The notes: generated from the letters alone by a model not told the origin. Numbered from the stretch's first letter, positions 1 to 14,746 are shown. The stretch is 64,000 nt of DNA from SKPT01 sp040905445 (GCA_040905445.1 JBBDRN010000025.1:59124-123123); one strand, 5' to 3'. Numbers and translations: made by a program.

Positions 1-2345
<2,345 letters not shown>

Positions 2346-2359
2346 TGGGGGCGTGATGG

Positions 2360-2740
2360 ATGGCTGACTGGGGCATGCTGGCGCAGGAGAACCTTGGCGC
2401 GGCGGGTGAGTTGTTGCGGAGCGGCCGGTTTCGGAGCAGTGTGAGCCGAGCGTACTACGCGGCGTTTTCGGCCGCAGCGCTAGAGCTTGAGGCTGTGAGG
2501 ACGACGTTTCCACGGGACTGGGATGGGCCTGCGCATGCGAGCGTGCCGAAGCTGATCGAGCGTCGCCTGACGCACCTGCCCGCGAGCCGGCGGCACGACG
2601 CAAAGCGCTCGATGAGATTGCTGTACAACGCTCGACTCGGAGCAGATTACATGCCTTGGCAACACTTTGAGCGCAAGGATGCGTCCGAGGCATTGAAGCA
2701 CGCCACCTTGGTGTTTCGCCGCCTGGAGGTGAAATTGTGA
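2360..2740 (+). CDS. HEPN-domain protein inserted between rpoB and rpoC
   Basis: A 126-residue, probably all-helical protein of the HEPN superfamily, whose members are often RNases or toxin components or partners of nucleotidyltransferases. The family signature is SSVSRAYYAAFSAA near residues 27-40, followed late in the protein by RLLYNARLGADY, typical of the HEPN group that begins LAxENLxAAxxLL. An R-x6-H arrangement (RDWDGPAH, about residues 52-59) could correspond to the RX4-6H nuclease motif, but its placement cannot be verified by eye. The gene starts 14 bases after the rpoB stop and its own stop overlaps the next gene by 4 bases (GTGA), so the two small genes form a pair. Their base composition is visibly less G+C-rich than the flanking rpo genes. 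Toxin activity is an inference. Confidence 0.8.
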   Translation: MADWGMLAQENLGAAGELLRSGRFRSSVSRAYYAAFSAAALELEAVRTTFPRDWDGPAHASVPKLIERRLTHLPASRRHDAKRSMRLLYNARLGADYMPWQHFERKDASEALKHATLVFRRLEVKL

Positions 2741-3018
2741 GCGCCTTCACGGAACTTACTGAGACTCAAGTCCGGGCGATTGCGCAGCGACACATTGAGG
2801 CGAATCAGGCGCCCGACTACGAGATCGTGATTACAGGAATTCACGCAAGCGAATCTTTGCAGGAGTGGGTCGTCTTCGTCAAGAGCGAACCCGAGGACGT
2901 CAGTGGAATGGACTTCGCCCGCCGATTGGCTGACATCGAGGAGAAGATCCAGGGCGAAGCCGGCGACGTCATCATCCTGCACGTGTCCTTGCAGTGGCAA
3001 GATGAATCCGGCGGGTAG
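2737..3018 (+). CDS. Small unknown protein, translationally coupled partner of the HEPN protein
   Basis: A 93-residue acidic protein that I do not recognise. It starts at a GTG that overlaps the stop of the HEPN gene (GTGA). The predicted order is an N-terminal helix (residues about 4-24), two strands (YEIVITGI and EWVVFVKSEP), a long charged helix (about 57-74) and a final strand (DVIILHVSLQW), a small alpha/beta fold. There is no signal peptide or membrane segment. The tight coupling and similar size suggest an antitoxin-like or regulatory partner, but no antitoxin family motif (MNT GSxxxG, RHH, SpoVT) is visible. It ends 95 bases before rpoC. Confidence 0.7.
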   Translation: MSAFTELTETQVRAIAQRHIEANQAPDYEIVITGIHASESLQEWVVFVKSEPEDVSGMDFARRLADIEEKIQGEAGDVIILHVSLQWQDESGG

Positions 3019-3113
3019 ACACAACCGGGCGACGCACTGCAACCCGGCTTACAACCGCCGTCGGCTTATTTGAATCGACACCCGAATCGCTCACCCAGGA
3101 GCGTGACAGAATT

Positions 3114-7580
<4,467 letters not shown>

Positions 7581-7586
7581 TCGGGG

Positions 7587-7630
7587 TTTAACGCCAAGGC
7601 GCCAAGGGGGTGGAGAGGGCGCCAAGGGTT
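7587..7630. repeat. Iterated cgccaagg micro-repeat downstream of rpoC
   Basis: Directly after the rpoC stop the sequence reads as repeats of a cgccaagg unit (aacgccaaggcgccaaggg, then gcgccaaggg) ahead of the terminator. It resembles the other iterated micro-repeats in this window but has no inverted partner arm nearby. Function unknown. Confidence 0.6.
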
Positions 7631-7649
7631 GAGATAATTTGAGATTTGG

Positions 7650-7688
7650 CAGCCCCCCGGCGAGTTTCGCCGGGGGCTGTTTTTTTTG
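7650..7688 (+). terminator. Rho-independent terminator of the rpo operon
   Basis: A 13-bp G+C-rich stem (arms cagcccccggcga-like at 7650-7663 and tcgccgggggctg at 7667-7679, one bulged C, three-base loop) is followed immediately by a run of eight T. It lies 69 bases after the rpoC stop. Confidence 0.93.
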
Positions 7689-7756
7689 ATTCATCTGCGA
7701 TTTCCGGGGGCGACCAACTCAGTCGCGCCGAGCTGTGGTCACGTGCGATCTTTGAC

Positions 7757-7904
7757 TAGAGCGAGTTCAATCCAACCGTAGCGGGTGCCACTGACAAGGC
7801 CGTCCTCGGCCTTGTCAGTGTTGGCGGCAATTCGCACTGACAAGCTCCGCGGACTCCGCTTGTCAGTGGCACCCCACCCGCTACGAATGGGTTGAAGGCG
7901 CTTT
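7757..7904. repeat. Three-way-junction palindromic element, copy 1
   Basis: An outer inverted repeat (gagcg-ttcaatccaacc-gtagcgggtgcc paired with ggcacc-ccacccgctac-gggttgaaggcgct) encloses two hairpins. Hairpin 1 is at 7789-7820 (14-bp stem from cactgacaaggccg, loop tcct). Hairpin 2 is at 7835-7868 (11-bp stem from cactgacaagc). All four hairpin arms share cactgacaag or its complement. The same element recurs at 10315, 11574, 31126 and 57336. Confidence 0.93.
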
Positions 7905-7998
7905 AACCGCGAAGCAGCGAAGAACGCGGCGGGCGCGAAGGGATGCGTAACTTCTGTTCTTTCGCGCCCTTCGCTTGCTTCGCCTCTTCGCGGTTCAA
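7903..7998. repeat. Inverted aaccgcgaag-type element, copy 1
   Basis: The left arm starts ttaaccgcgaagcagcgaag and the right arm ends cttcgcctcttcgcggttcaa, so the two are inverted copies built from degenerate gcgaag units around a variable core. It abuts the right end of the junction element. Related elements lie at 17124-17246 and 53263-53366. Confidence 0.85.
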
Positions 7999-8030
7999 TG
8001 ATGAGTTCGTTCCGCTGCGCTTCACCCGTG

Positions 8031-8063
8031 GCTAGCTACGAATGGGCTGAAGGCGCTCTACAT
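8031..8063. repeat. Orphan right end of the junction element
   Basis: The sequence ctacgaatgggctgaaggcg then ctcta is a near copy of the right terminus of the junction element that ends at 7904, but no left part is present. The rest of the 7689-8146 intergenic region, upstream of aguB, shows nothing else recognisable. Confidence 0.75.
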
Positions 8064-8146
8064 CCAGCCTACGTGCTGCCTTTGAGGCCGGGGGCAGGGG
8101 ACGGCAACCGGCCCGCCGGGTCGCGCGGGTGCTATTCTGGGGCGCT

Positions 8147-9037
8147 ATGGCCGATGATCAGACGTTGACGCTCGGGTTGATCCAGCATGCCGCGCCGGGG
8201 CTGGATGCGGCGGCGAAGGCGGCGAACGTGGACAAGTGCTGCGCGATGATCCGCGAGGCGGCGGGGCGGGGGGCGCAGCTCGCGGTGACGCAGGAGCTTT
8301 TCGCGAGCGCCTACTTTCCGCAAGTGGAGGACGAGGCGCGGTTCGACCTGGCGGAGCCCGTGCCGGGGCCGACGACGCGGCGGCTGGCGGCGCTGGCGGA
8401 CGAGCTGGGCATTGAGATCGCCGCGTCGCTGTTCGAGCGCCGCGCGGCGGGGGTGTATCACAACACGTCGGTGCTGCTGCGGCCGGGCGCGGGCGTCGCG
8501 GGGCGGTACCGCAAGATGCACATCCCGGACGACCCGCGCTTCTACGAGAAGTACTACTTCACGCCGGGCGACCTGGGCTTTCAGGCTTGGCCGACTGAGC
8601 ACGGGACGCTGGGCCCGCTGGTGTGCTGGGACCAGTGGTTCCCCGAGGCGGCGCGGCTGACGGCGATGCGCGGCGCCGAGCTGCTCATGTATCCGACGGC
8701 GATCGGGTGGCACGACAGCGAAACGCAGGCGGACCGCGCGGCGCAGCAGGACGCCTGGCGGACGGTGCAGCGCAGCCACGCGATCTCCAACGGGGTGTAT
8801 GTGGCCGCGGTGAATCGGGTCGGCCGCGAGGGGGAGCTGACGTTCTGGGGCTCGTCGTTCGTGGTCGAGCCGGGCGGGCGGGTGATCGCCGAGGCGTCGG
8901 GCGACGCGGACGAGGTGGTGATCGCCACGTGTGAGCTGCGGCGGATCGAGTCGGCGAGGCGGGGCTGGCCGTTTCTACGTGATCGGCGGATTGACGCGTA
9001 CGGGGGGTTGACGGCAAGGCTCGGCGACGAGGGGTAG
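8147..9037 (+). CDS. aguB: N-carbamoylputrescine amidase
   Basis: Carbon-nitrogen hydrolase of the nitrilase superfamily, 296 residues. It hydrolyses N-carbamoylputrescine to putrescine, CO2 and ammonia. The catalytic triad is visible as E50 (TQELFASAYF), K123 (YRKMHIPDD) and C160 (PLVCWDQWFPE). The motif YEKYYFTPGD that follows the lysine is characteristic of the AguB group. I chose the ATG at 8147 because it begins the conserved strand (TLGLIQHA); a GTG at 8129 would add six residues. The gene is 105 bases upstream of the agmatine deiminase gene, giving the two-step agmatine-to-putrescine pathway. Confidence 0.93.
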   Translation: MADDQTLTLGLIQHAAPGLDAAAKAANVDKCCAMIREAAGRGAQLAVTQELFASAYFPQVEDEARFDLAEPVPGPTTRRLAALADELGIEIAASLFERRAAGVYHNTSVLLRPGAGVAGRYRKMHIPDDPRFYEKYYFTPGDLGFQAWPTEHGTLGPLVCWDQWFPEAARLTAMRGAELLMYPTAIGWHDSETQADRAAQQDAWRTVQRSHAISNGVYVAAVNRVGREGELTFWGSSFVVEPGGRVIAEASGDADEVVIATCELRRIESARRGWPFLRDRRIDAYGGLTARLGDEG

Positions 9038-9142
9038 CACGCGCTGCGCCGTTGCCCGTCGCCCTTCGAGCGACGCGCGCGCTGCGCTCCCCCGCGCCGA
9101 CACGACGGACGTTATGCTTGGGTGGGGTGCGTTTTTTGAAGG

Positions 9143-10258
9143 ATGACCATGACGATGCAGGCGCAGCGGCGGATGGATGGTGCGACGATGGCGGATCGGA
9201 CGGCGGCGGAGCTGGGTTACCGGATGCCGGCGGAGTGGGAGGCGCACGCGGCGGTGTGGGTGAGCTGGCCGGAGAACGTCGAGACCTGGCCGGGCGTGAT
9301 GGACGCGGCGCGTGAGCAGTTCGACGCGTGGGTCGAGGTGATGCGGTCGGTGGTGCCGGTATGCACGACGCAGGCGTTGGGGCTCGCGACGGATGACGCG
9401 TGGATCCGCGACTATGGGCCGATCTTCGTCGTGCGCGACGCGGATGCGGATGCGGCGGCGGGCGCGGCGGACGTGGCGGGGATGGCGGGGGGTGTGGCGG
9501 GGGCGGGGCCGCTGGCGCTGCATGATTTCCGGTTTGACGGCTGGGGCGGGAAGTATGGCCCGCGGGCGCTGGACGATGCCGTGCCCGCGTGGGTCGCCAA
9601 GGCGCTGCGGATCGGGTCGTGGCAGCACGACGTGGTCGTCGAGGGCGGGGCGATCGACGTTGACGGCCGGGGCACCGCCCTCGTCGCCGAGGCGAGCGTG
9701 CTGGATTTTCGGCGCAACCCCGGCCTGAGCCGGGCGGCGGCGGAGCGGCTGCTGGCGGAGACGCTGGATGTGCGGCAGGCGATCTGGCTGCGCGGGAACC
9801 TCGCGGGCGACGACACCGACGGGCACGTCGACAACCTGGCGCGGTTCGTCGCGCCGGATGTCGTCGCGCTGGCGACGGCCGGGCCCGAGCACCCGGACCA
9901 TGCGACGCTGCAGGAGACGCGGCGGCTGCTGGAGGCGGCGCGCACGGCTCAGGGGCGGGCGCTCCAGCTCGTCGACCTGCCGATGCCCGAGCCGGTGAGC
10001 TACGACTTTCCGCCCGACCGGTGGAGCCCGGGCGGCCGCGAGCCGCTGCCGGCATCGTACGCGAACTTTCTGATCACCAACGGCGCGGTGTTCGTGCCGG
10101 CGTTCGGGCAGCCGAGCGACGATCACGCCGCCCGGGTGCTCGAGGGCGTCTTCCCGGGCCGGCGGATCATGCCGGTGCGCTGCGAGCACCTGATCGTGGG
10201 CCTGGGCGGCCTGCACTGCCTGAGTCAGCAGCAGCCGGCGGGGCCGGGGGCGGGGTAG
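9143..10258 (+). CDS. aguA: Agmatine deiminase
   Basis: Peptidyl-arginine-deiminase-fold enzyme that converts agmatine to N-carbamoylputrescine and ammonia, the substrate of the upstream aguB product. The motif WIRDYGPIF at about residues 89-97, DDTDGHVDN with the catalytic histidine near residue 227, and the catalytic cysteine C359 in GGLHCLSQQQ all match the family. The 371-residue length is normal. An Ala/Gly-rich insert (about residues 104-122) separates two conserved blocks. Two ATGs (9143 and 9149) lie behind GAAGGA; the first is given, and an internal ATG at 9188 is a less likely alternative. Confidence 0.94.
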   Translation: MTMTMQAQRRMDGATMADRTAAELGYRMPAEWEAHAAVWVSWPENVETWPGVMDAAREQFDAWVEVMRSVVPVCTTQALGLATDDAWIRDYGPIFVVRDADADAAAGAADVAGMAGGVAGAGPLALHDFRFDGWGGKYGPRALDDAVPAWVAKALRIGSWQHDVVVEGGAIDVDGRGTALVAEASVLDFRRNPGLSRAAAERLLAETLDVRQAIWLRGNLAGDDTDGHVDNLARFVAPDVVALATAGPEHPDHATLQETRRLLEAARTAQGRALQLVDLPMPEPVSYDFPPDRWSPGGREPLPASYANFLITNGAVFVPAFGQPSDDHAARVLEGVFPGRRIMPVRCEHLIVGLGGLHCLSQQQPAGPGAG

Positions 10259-10314
10259 TCCACGCGGGGACCGGTGGTCGCGGCCGCAACCAGACCGGCC
10301 GCAGCTTGCTCGCG

Positions 10315-10415
10315 GGCTGGGTGCCACTGACAAGCGGAGTCTTCGGAGCTTGTCAGTGCTATCGCGTCGAACACTGACAAGGCCGAGGACGGCCTTGTCA
10401 GTGGCACCCGCTACA
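10315..10415. repeat. Three-way-junction palindromic element, copy 2 (reverse orientation)
   Basis: The two hairpins appear in the opposite order from copy 1 (the gcggag...cttcggagc-type hairpin first, then cactgacaaggccgaggac), so this copy is inverted relative to copy 1. The outer gggtgcc/ggcaccc stem is present and the longer outer termini are degraded. It lies between aguA and the aldo/keto reductase gene, at the 3' ends of two convergent genes. Confidence 0.9.
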
Positions 10416-10452
10416 AATGATCGGGTGCGATCCAACCGGCCGCGTGGCGGAT

Positions 10453-11520
10453 TCAGCCGGCGAGGATCGTCTCGATCGCGTCGAGATCGCCGGTGGTGAA
10501 GCTGGCGTTGGTCATGGCGGCGACGTTCTGCGTGATCTGCTCGGGCCGGCTGGCGCCGATGAGCGCGGTGGTGACGGCCTCGTCGCGCAGCGTCCACGCC
10601 AGCGCCATCTGGGCTAGCGACTGGCCTCGCTGCTGGGCGAGGTCGTTGAGCTGCTTGATCTTCGCGAGCTTGTCGGGGGTGATCGCCTCGGGCTTGAGCA
10701 TGCCGGCCTTGGAGGCGGCGCGGGAGTCGTCGGGGATGCCGTCGAGGTACTTGTCGGTGAGCAGGCCCTGGGCGAGGGGGCAGAAGGCGATGACGCCGAG
10801 GCCGAGCTTGCGCGTCTGGGGCAGCAGGTCCTTTTCGACGCCGCGGTTGAACATGTTGTAGGCGGGTTGGTGGATGATGGGGCGGGCGTAGCCGCGCTGC
10901 TCGGCGAGGCGGACGGCGTCGACGGTCAGCGCACCGTTGTAGGAGCTGACGCCGGCGTAGATCGCCTTGCCGGCGCGCACGGCCTGGTCGAGGGCGCCGA
11001 GTGTTTCGTCGAGCGGCGTGTTGGGGTCAGGGCGGTGGTGGTAGAAAATGTCGACGCAATCGACGCCGAGGCGCTTGAGCGACTGGTCGAGCGAGGCGAG
11101 CAGGTACTTGCGCGAGCCCATGTCGCCGTAGGGCCCGGGCCACATGAAGTAGCCGGCCTTGGTGGAGATGACGAGCTCGTCGCGGTGGCTGGCGAAGTCG
11201 TCGCGGAGGATGCGGCCGACGCGGGCCTCGGCGGCGCCGGGTGACGGGCCATAGTTGTTGGCGAGGTCGAAGTGGGTGATGCCGGCGTCGAAGGCGGTGA
11301 AGAGCATCTGCCGGGCGTTCTCGTGCATCGACGCCTCGTCGTTGTGGCGGGCGGCGCCGGTGCCCGGGTCGCCGAAGTTGTGCCAGCAGCCGAGCGAGAT
11401 GGCGGGAAGCTTGAGGCCCGAGCGGCCGCAGCGGCGGAACCAGCCGTCGGGCGCGGCGGCGTAGCGGTCCTCGCTCGGGGTGTAGATGGTCGTGGTGGCG
11501 GTGGCGGTCGTGGTGGTCAT
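10453..11520 (-). CDS. Aldo/keto reductase, YghZ-like
   Basis: NADPH-dependent aldo/keto reductase of 355 residues, closest in pattern to the YghZ / L-glyceraldehyde-3-phosphate reductase group. That group is suggested by the N-terminus (YAAAPDGWFRRCGRSGLKLP) and the motif STKAGYFMWPGPYG. The catalytic tetrad is visible: Asp and Tyr in HFDLANNYGP, Lys in STKAGY and His in FYHHRPDPNTP. The C-terminal cofactor-binding segment ends with IGASRPEQITQNV. AGGA stands seven bases before the ATG. The first twelve residues are an unusual Thr-rich stretch. The substrate is not certain; methylglyoxal or other short aldehydes are plausible. Confidence 0.88.
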   Translation of the reverse strand: MTTTTATATTTIYTPSEDRYAAAPDGWFRRCGRSGLKLPAISLGCWHNFGDPGTGAARHNDEASMHENARQMLFTAFDAGITHFDLANNYGPSPGAAEARVGRILRDDFASHRDELVISTKAGYFMWPGPYGDMGSRKYLLASLDQSLKRLGVDCVDIFYHHRPDPNTPLDETLGALDQAVRAGKAIYAGVSSYNGALTVDAVRLAEQRGYARPIIHQPAYNMFNRGVEKDLLPQTRKLGLGVIAFCPLAQGLLTDKYLDGIPDDSRAASKAGMLKPEAITPDKLAKIKQLNDLAQQRGQSLAQMALAWTLRDEAVTTALIGASRPEQITQNVAAMTNASFTTGDLDAIETILAG

Positions 11521-11533
11521 GGCGATTCCTGAA

Positions 11534-11562
11534 AGTCAATGAAAATGGACAATGGATAATGA
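11534..11562. repeat. Single arm of acaatgga-type micro-repeat
   Basis: A degenerate iterated array (tcaatgaaaatggacaatgg, then ataatga) immediately upstream of the aldo/keto reductase start. It belongs to the same sequence family as 19051-19084 and 56569-56653. Confidence 0.55.
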
Positions 11563-11573
11563 CGAGCAGGAGC

Positions 11574-11674
11574 GCCGGGTGCCACTGACAAGGCCGCTGC
11601 GGCCTTGTCAGTGCTCTCGCGTGGTCCGCACTGACAAGCTCCGCCGACTCCGCTTGTCAGTGGCACCCCCGGTC
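11574..11674. repeat. Three-way-junction palindromic element, copy 3
   Basis: Hairpin 1 (cactgacaaggccgctgcgg...cttgtcagtg) and hairpin 2 (cactgacaagctccgccgac...cttgtcagtg) are enclosed by an outer ccgggtgcc/ggcacccccgg stem. The outermost ttcaatccaacc/gggttgaa termini are absent, so this is the core form. Confidence 0.9.
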
Positions 11675-11688
11675 GAGACGTCCGGCGT

Positions 11689-12573
11689 TCAGTAGCCCGT
11701 GGTCGTCTGCGCCCCGGCCTCAGCCTTGTTTGGCGGCTCGGCGGGCTCGGTCTGTCCGTCGCCGACGACGTGCATCTCGGGCGGGAAGGCCTCGCAGACC
11801 TTGCCCGCCTTCATGCACCACTGGAAGTTCTTGAACCGCTTGCTCCGCGCCACCACCTCGGGGCTGGTGTAGACCGCGGCGACGGCGATGCGCGACTGGT
11901 CGCTGGTGTTGGGCGGGCTGTAGTGGCAGAGGCTCGAGTGCCAGCAGACCATGTCACCCGGGTCCAGCTCGATGTGCGCGAGGCCATGCTTGTCGATCAT
12001 CGCGGCGACATGGTCGCGCGGGAGCTCGGCATGGACGGAGCCTTCGTACTGCACGTGCTCGACGACGGGGCCTTGGTGTGTGCGGGGGATGAACTGCATG
12101 CAGCCGTTGGCGCGGGTGGCGGGGTCGATGGCGATCCAGATGTTGAAGGGCTCGGTCTCGCCGTCGCGCCACAGGCCGTTGTCCTGGTGCCAGGGCGTGG
12201 CGCTGCCGGTGCGTGCGGGCTTGAGGAAGCAGGAGTTGAACTTGAGCAGGATGTCGTCGCCGAGGAAGTGGCGTGCGTAGGCGAGTGGGCGCTCGTTGCA
12301 GTGGATGGTGTGCCAGATCAGCGGCGAGCGGGAGCAGAAGTTGCCGAGCTTGCGGAGGCGCGCCTGGCGTGCTTCGGGGCTGTCGCCCATGGGGTCCATG
12401 GGGTCGAGCTCGTCGCGTCGCGATTCGAGGTCCGGCGTGAGGATGTGGTTGCGGATCACGCCGCGGACCTCGAGGGCGTCGTCGCGGGCGATGGCGTTGC
12501 GGACGATGAAGTAGCCTTGCTCGTTCCATTGCTCGAGCTGCTGGGCGGTGGGGGTGGTGGGGACGGTGGCCAT
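11689..12573 (-). CDS. Phytanoyl-CoA dioxygenase (PhyH) family protein
   Basis: Fe(II)/2-oxoglutarate-dependent oxygenase of 294 residues. The iron ligands fit the family: H and D in TPWHQDNGLW and a distal His in CWHSSLCHYSPP, followed by the 2-oxoglutarate-binding Arg in SRIAVAAVY. It starts EQGYFIVRNAI, the usual N-terminal strand of the family. AGGAAG stands seven bases before the ATG. Substrates of such proteins are diverse (lipids, ectoine, phosphonates, natural products) and nothing here fixes the substrate. It is transcribed in the same direction as the aldo/keto reductase but is separated from it by junction element copy 3. Confidence 0.88.
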   Translation of the reverse strand: MATVPTTPTAQQLEQWNEQGYFIVRNAIARDDALEVRGVIRNHILTPDLESRRDELDPMDPMGDSPEARQARLRKLGNFCSRSPLIWHTIHCNERPLAYARHFLGDDILLKFNSCFLKPARTGSATPWHQDNGLWRDGETEPFNIWIAIDPATRANGCMQFIPRTHQGPVVEHVQYEGSVHAELPRDHVAAMIDKHGLAHIELDPGDMVCWHSSLCHYSPPNTSDQSRIAVAAVYTSPEVVARSKRFKNFQWCMKAGKVCEAFPPEMHVVGDGQTEPAEPPNKAEAGAQTTTGY

Positions 12574-12781
12574 GGGTGGGTCTTCCTATGGGGCGGAGGG
12601 CATTGCGGGTATTATGAGCGATCGGGCGCGCGGGCGAAAGCGGGAACTTTGCGATCGGGGTGTAACCGGCAGGCGTGGTGGCGCCACGAGGAGTGTGAAG
12701 GGATCCCGCTTGGGCGGGGCCCATGACGGCGAAGGTCGCCGTCCGTCCCTGAAGACGCGAGGGGCATCGCGGGAGATCGCC

Positions 12782-13504
12782 ATGAAGCGTAAGAGTCTGT
12801 CAACACTTGGTTTGGTGATGGGTTTGACGGTGGCGACGGCGCTGGGGGCGGCAAGCCCGGCGCTGGGGCAGGGGGGGCGGGAGCGGCCCCAGGGCGACCG
12901 CGAGCAGATGCAGCAGCGGCGGGAACAGATGCAGCAGCGGCGCGAGCAGATGCTGCAGCAGGGCGAGGCGGTCCCCCGCGGGCCGGGTATGGGTATGGCC
13001 GGCGAGGCGCCGGGGGCCGGCGGGGCGGGGCTCGGCTTTCAGCTCGGCCAGGTGCTGCGCCTGTTGGGCCTCGAGCCGGAGCAGCGGCAGCAGATCGGCG
13101 CGGCCGTGCGCGAGCATGGCCCGGCCCTGCGCGAGGCGGGCGAGCGCGTCGCCCAGCAGCGGGACGAGTTGATGCAACTGCTCTACGTCGAGCAGACCAA
13201 TGAGCGGACGCTCCGCGAGCAGGCCGAGCGCTTCGGGCAGGCGGTCGCCGCCCACGCGCTGGAGCATCGCGCCCTGGCGGTGGAGATCGCCGACGCCCTG
13301 ACGGACGAACAGCTCGACACGCTGCGGCAGTGGTTCAGCGGGGCTGAGGCGCGGCAGGAGCTGATTCGCGAGCAGCGAGGCGACTCGGGCATGGGGCCGG
13401 ACGCCGACAGGCCGCGGATGCGCGGCGGGAGGCCCGGCGGCGGCATGGGCCCCATGCGCGACGGCGAGCAGGGCGAGGGGCAGCGCCGGCCGGACCGGCG
13501 GTGA
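12782..13504 (+). CDS. Secreted Spy/CpxP-like protein
   Basis: A 240-residue exported protein. The signal peptide is clear (MKRKSLSTLGLVMGLTVATA, cleavage probably after SPALG). A Gln/Arg-rich segment contains tandem EQMQQRR units (about residues 40-57). The central helical part (LGLEPEQRQQIGAAVREHGP, later ALTDEQLDTLRQWF) resembles the LTxxQ metal-sensing/chaperone family (Spy, CpxP, ZraP). A Gly/Met/Arg-rich tail follows. I chose the ATG at 12782 because it starts the signal peptide. It precedes the sigma-factor gene, with which it probably shares a stress-response role. The metal or ligand is not identifiable. Confidence 0.75.
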   Translation: MKRKSLSTLGLVMGLTVATALGAASPALGQGGRERPQGDREQMQQRREQMQQRREQMLQQGEAVPRGPGMGMAGEAPGAGGAGLGFQLGQVLRLLGLEPEQRQQIGAAVREHGPALREAGERVAQQRDELMQLLYVEQTNERTLREQAERFGQAVAAHALEHRALAVEIADALTDEQLDTLRQWFSGAEARQELIREQRGDSGMGPDADRPRMRGGRPGGGMGPMRDGEQGEGQRRPDRR

Positions 13505-13690
13505 TGCGATACACCTCCCCTGGCCCCTCCGGAGGGAGGGGGAGCGGAGGCGTCCGGTGCGGGAGACACCGGGCGACTCGACAGAGGGAGAATCGGCTGC
13601 CGCGGGCGGGTATCGCTCGCGGCGGCATTGGACGAGCGGCGGGGGTGGCGGCAAGCCGGAGGATGCTCGTTGGCGCAGTGCGGCAGGGCG

Positions 13691-14422
13691 ATGACATGGT
13701 CGGCGTGGGTGGCGCGGGCGCTGGCGTCGGCCGCAGGGCCGGGGCCGATCGCGTGCGGCCTGGTGGAGCCGGTGCGCCGCGCCCCGGTGACGCGTTCGCC
13801 GGCCACGGCGGAGGGGGATGTGGCGGGGGACGTGGCGGATGTGGGGGTCGTGGCGGGGGAGGCGGGGGACGGGGCGGATGGGGTTGATGTCGCCGGGGCG
13901 CTGGGGGGCGACGAGCAGGCGTACGCCCGGCTGGTCCGCCGGCACCAAGCCGGCGTGGCGAGGCAGATGTGGCGATTCACGCGTGACCGGGGCGTGCTGG
14001 AGGAGTTGGTGCAGGAGGTGTTCGTGCAGGCCTGGTTCTCCCTGCCGCGGTACCGGGCGGACGCGCCGCTGACGCACTGGCTGGCGCGGATCGCCGTGCG
14101 TGTGGGGTATGGGTACTGGCGGCAGCGGTCGCGCGACGGACGGGTGACCCCGCTGGGCGCAGCGGCGGGGGCAAGCCTGGCGGAGGTCGCGGCGGGGGGC
14201 GTGGATGGGTTGGAGGCGCGGGAGGCGGCGGAACTGGTGCATCGGGCGCTGGCGGCGCTGAGCCCGGCGGATCGGCTGGTGGTGACGCTCATGCACCTGG
14301 AGCAGCGGTCGGTGCGTGAGACGGCGGCGTTAACGGGCTGGTCGAGGCCGGCCGTCAAGGTGCGGGCGATGCGGGCGCGTCGCCGGCTGGCGCGGGTGCT
14401 GACGCGAAATGGCTGGAGCTGA
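13691..14422 (+). CDS. ECF-type RNA polymerase sigma factor
   Basis: About 243 residues. Sigma region 2 is recognisable (YARLVRRHQAGVARQMWRF, EELVQEVFVQAWFSLPRYR, LTHWLARIAVRVGYGYWRQR). Region 4 is ALSPADRLVVTLMHLEQRSV, then ETAALTGWSRPAVKVRAMRARRRL, the helix-turn-helix that reads the -35 element. The first ~75 residues are low-complexity Ala/Val/Gly/Asp and the start is uncertain; the ATG at 13691 is used here. The two downstream genes encode a small one-helix protein and a membrane-anchored Spy-like protein, the usual arrangement for control by a periplasmic sensor and anti-sigma factor. The group resembles CnrH; this is inferred from layout, not from sequence identity. Confidence 0.87.
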   Translation: MTWSAWVARALASAAGPGPIACGLVEPVRRAPVTRSPATAEGDVAGDVADVGVVAGEAGDGADGVDVAGALGGDEQAYARLVRRHQAGVARQMWRFTRDRGVLEELVQEVFVQAWFSLPRYRADAPLTHWLARIAVRVGYGYWRQRSRDGRVTPLGAAAGASLAEVAAGGVDGLEAREAAELVHRALAALSPADRLVVTLMHLEQRSVRETAALTGWSRPAVKVRAMRARRRLARVLTRNGWS

Positions 14423-14425
14423 ACC

Positions 14426-14746
14426 ATGATGCAGCTGCCGGGACAATGGCATGAACTGGTGCGACGGGCCGCAGGCGAGGCGGTGCCGACCGTGGAGGTG
14501 ACGCGGCAGGTGGTGGCGCGGATCGACGCGGGGCGGGGCGGGACGCGGGCGGGCGTCGCCGGCGTGACGACGGATGTGGCGGGGGTGGTGGGGGTGGTGT
14601 TTCATACGCCGACGTTGGCGGCCTGCGCGGGCGTGGGGCTGGTGGTGGCGGTGGTGATGCTGCGGGCCAGCGCGTTCTTCGCGCCGGCGGATGAGGTTGG
14701 GCCGGTGATGGAGCTTCTTTCGCTTTACATGAGCGCGACGCGATGA
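14426..14746 (+). CDS. Short one-helix membrane protein, candidate anti-sigma factor (CnrY-like)
   Basis: 106 residues, starting three bases after the sigma-factor stop and overlapping the next gene by 4 bases (ATGA). The N-terminal ~55 residues are soluble (QLPGQWHELVRRAAGEAVP) and precede one hydrophobic helix (about residues 68-85, LAACAGVGLVVAVVML). A short C-terminal stretch follows. No ZAS zinc motif (HxxxCxxC) is present. Size, single helix and position match short anti-sigma factors of the CnrY type, which hold a cytoplasmic segment against the sigma factor. This role is inferred; sequence recognition alone would not support it. Confidence 0.6.
   Translation: MMQLPGQWHELVRRAAGEAVPTVEVTRQVVARIDAGRGGTRAGVAGVTTDVAGVVGVVFHTPTLAACAGVGLVVAVVMLRASAFFAPADEVGPVMELLSLYMSATR

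Noticed and set aside
9052..9315. Open frame overlapping the aguA start in another phase
   Set aside because: Gly/Ala-rich shadow frame; aguA has family motifs and a ribosome-binding site.
13335..14427. Several long minus-strand frames opposite the sigma-factor region
   Set aside because: Arg/Pro/Ser-rich antisense translations without motifs, while the plus strand encodes recognisable sigma regions 2 and 4.
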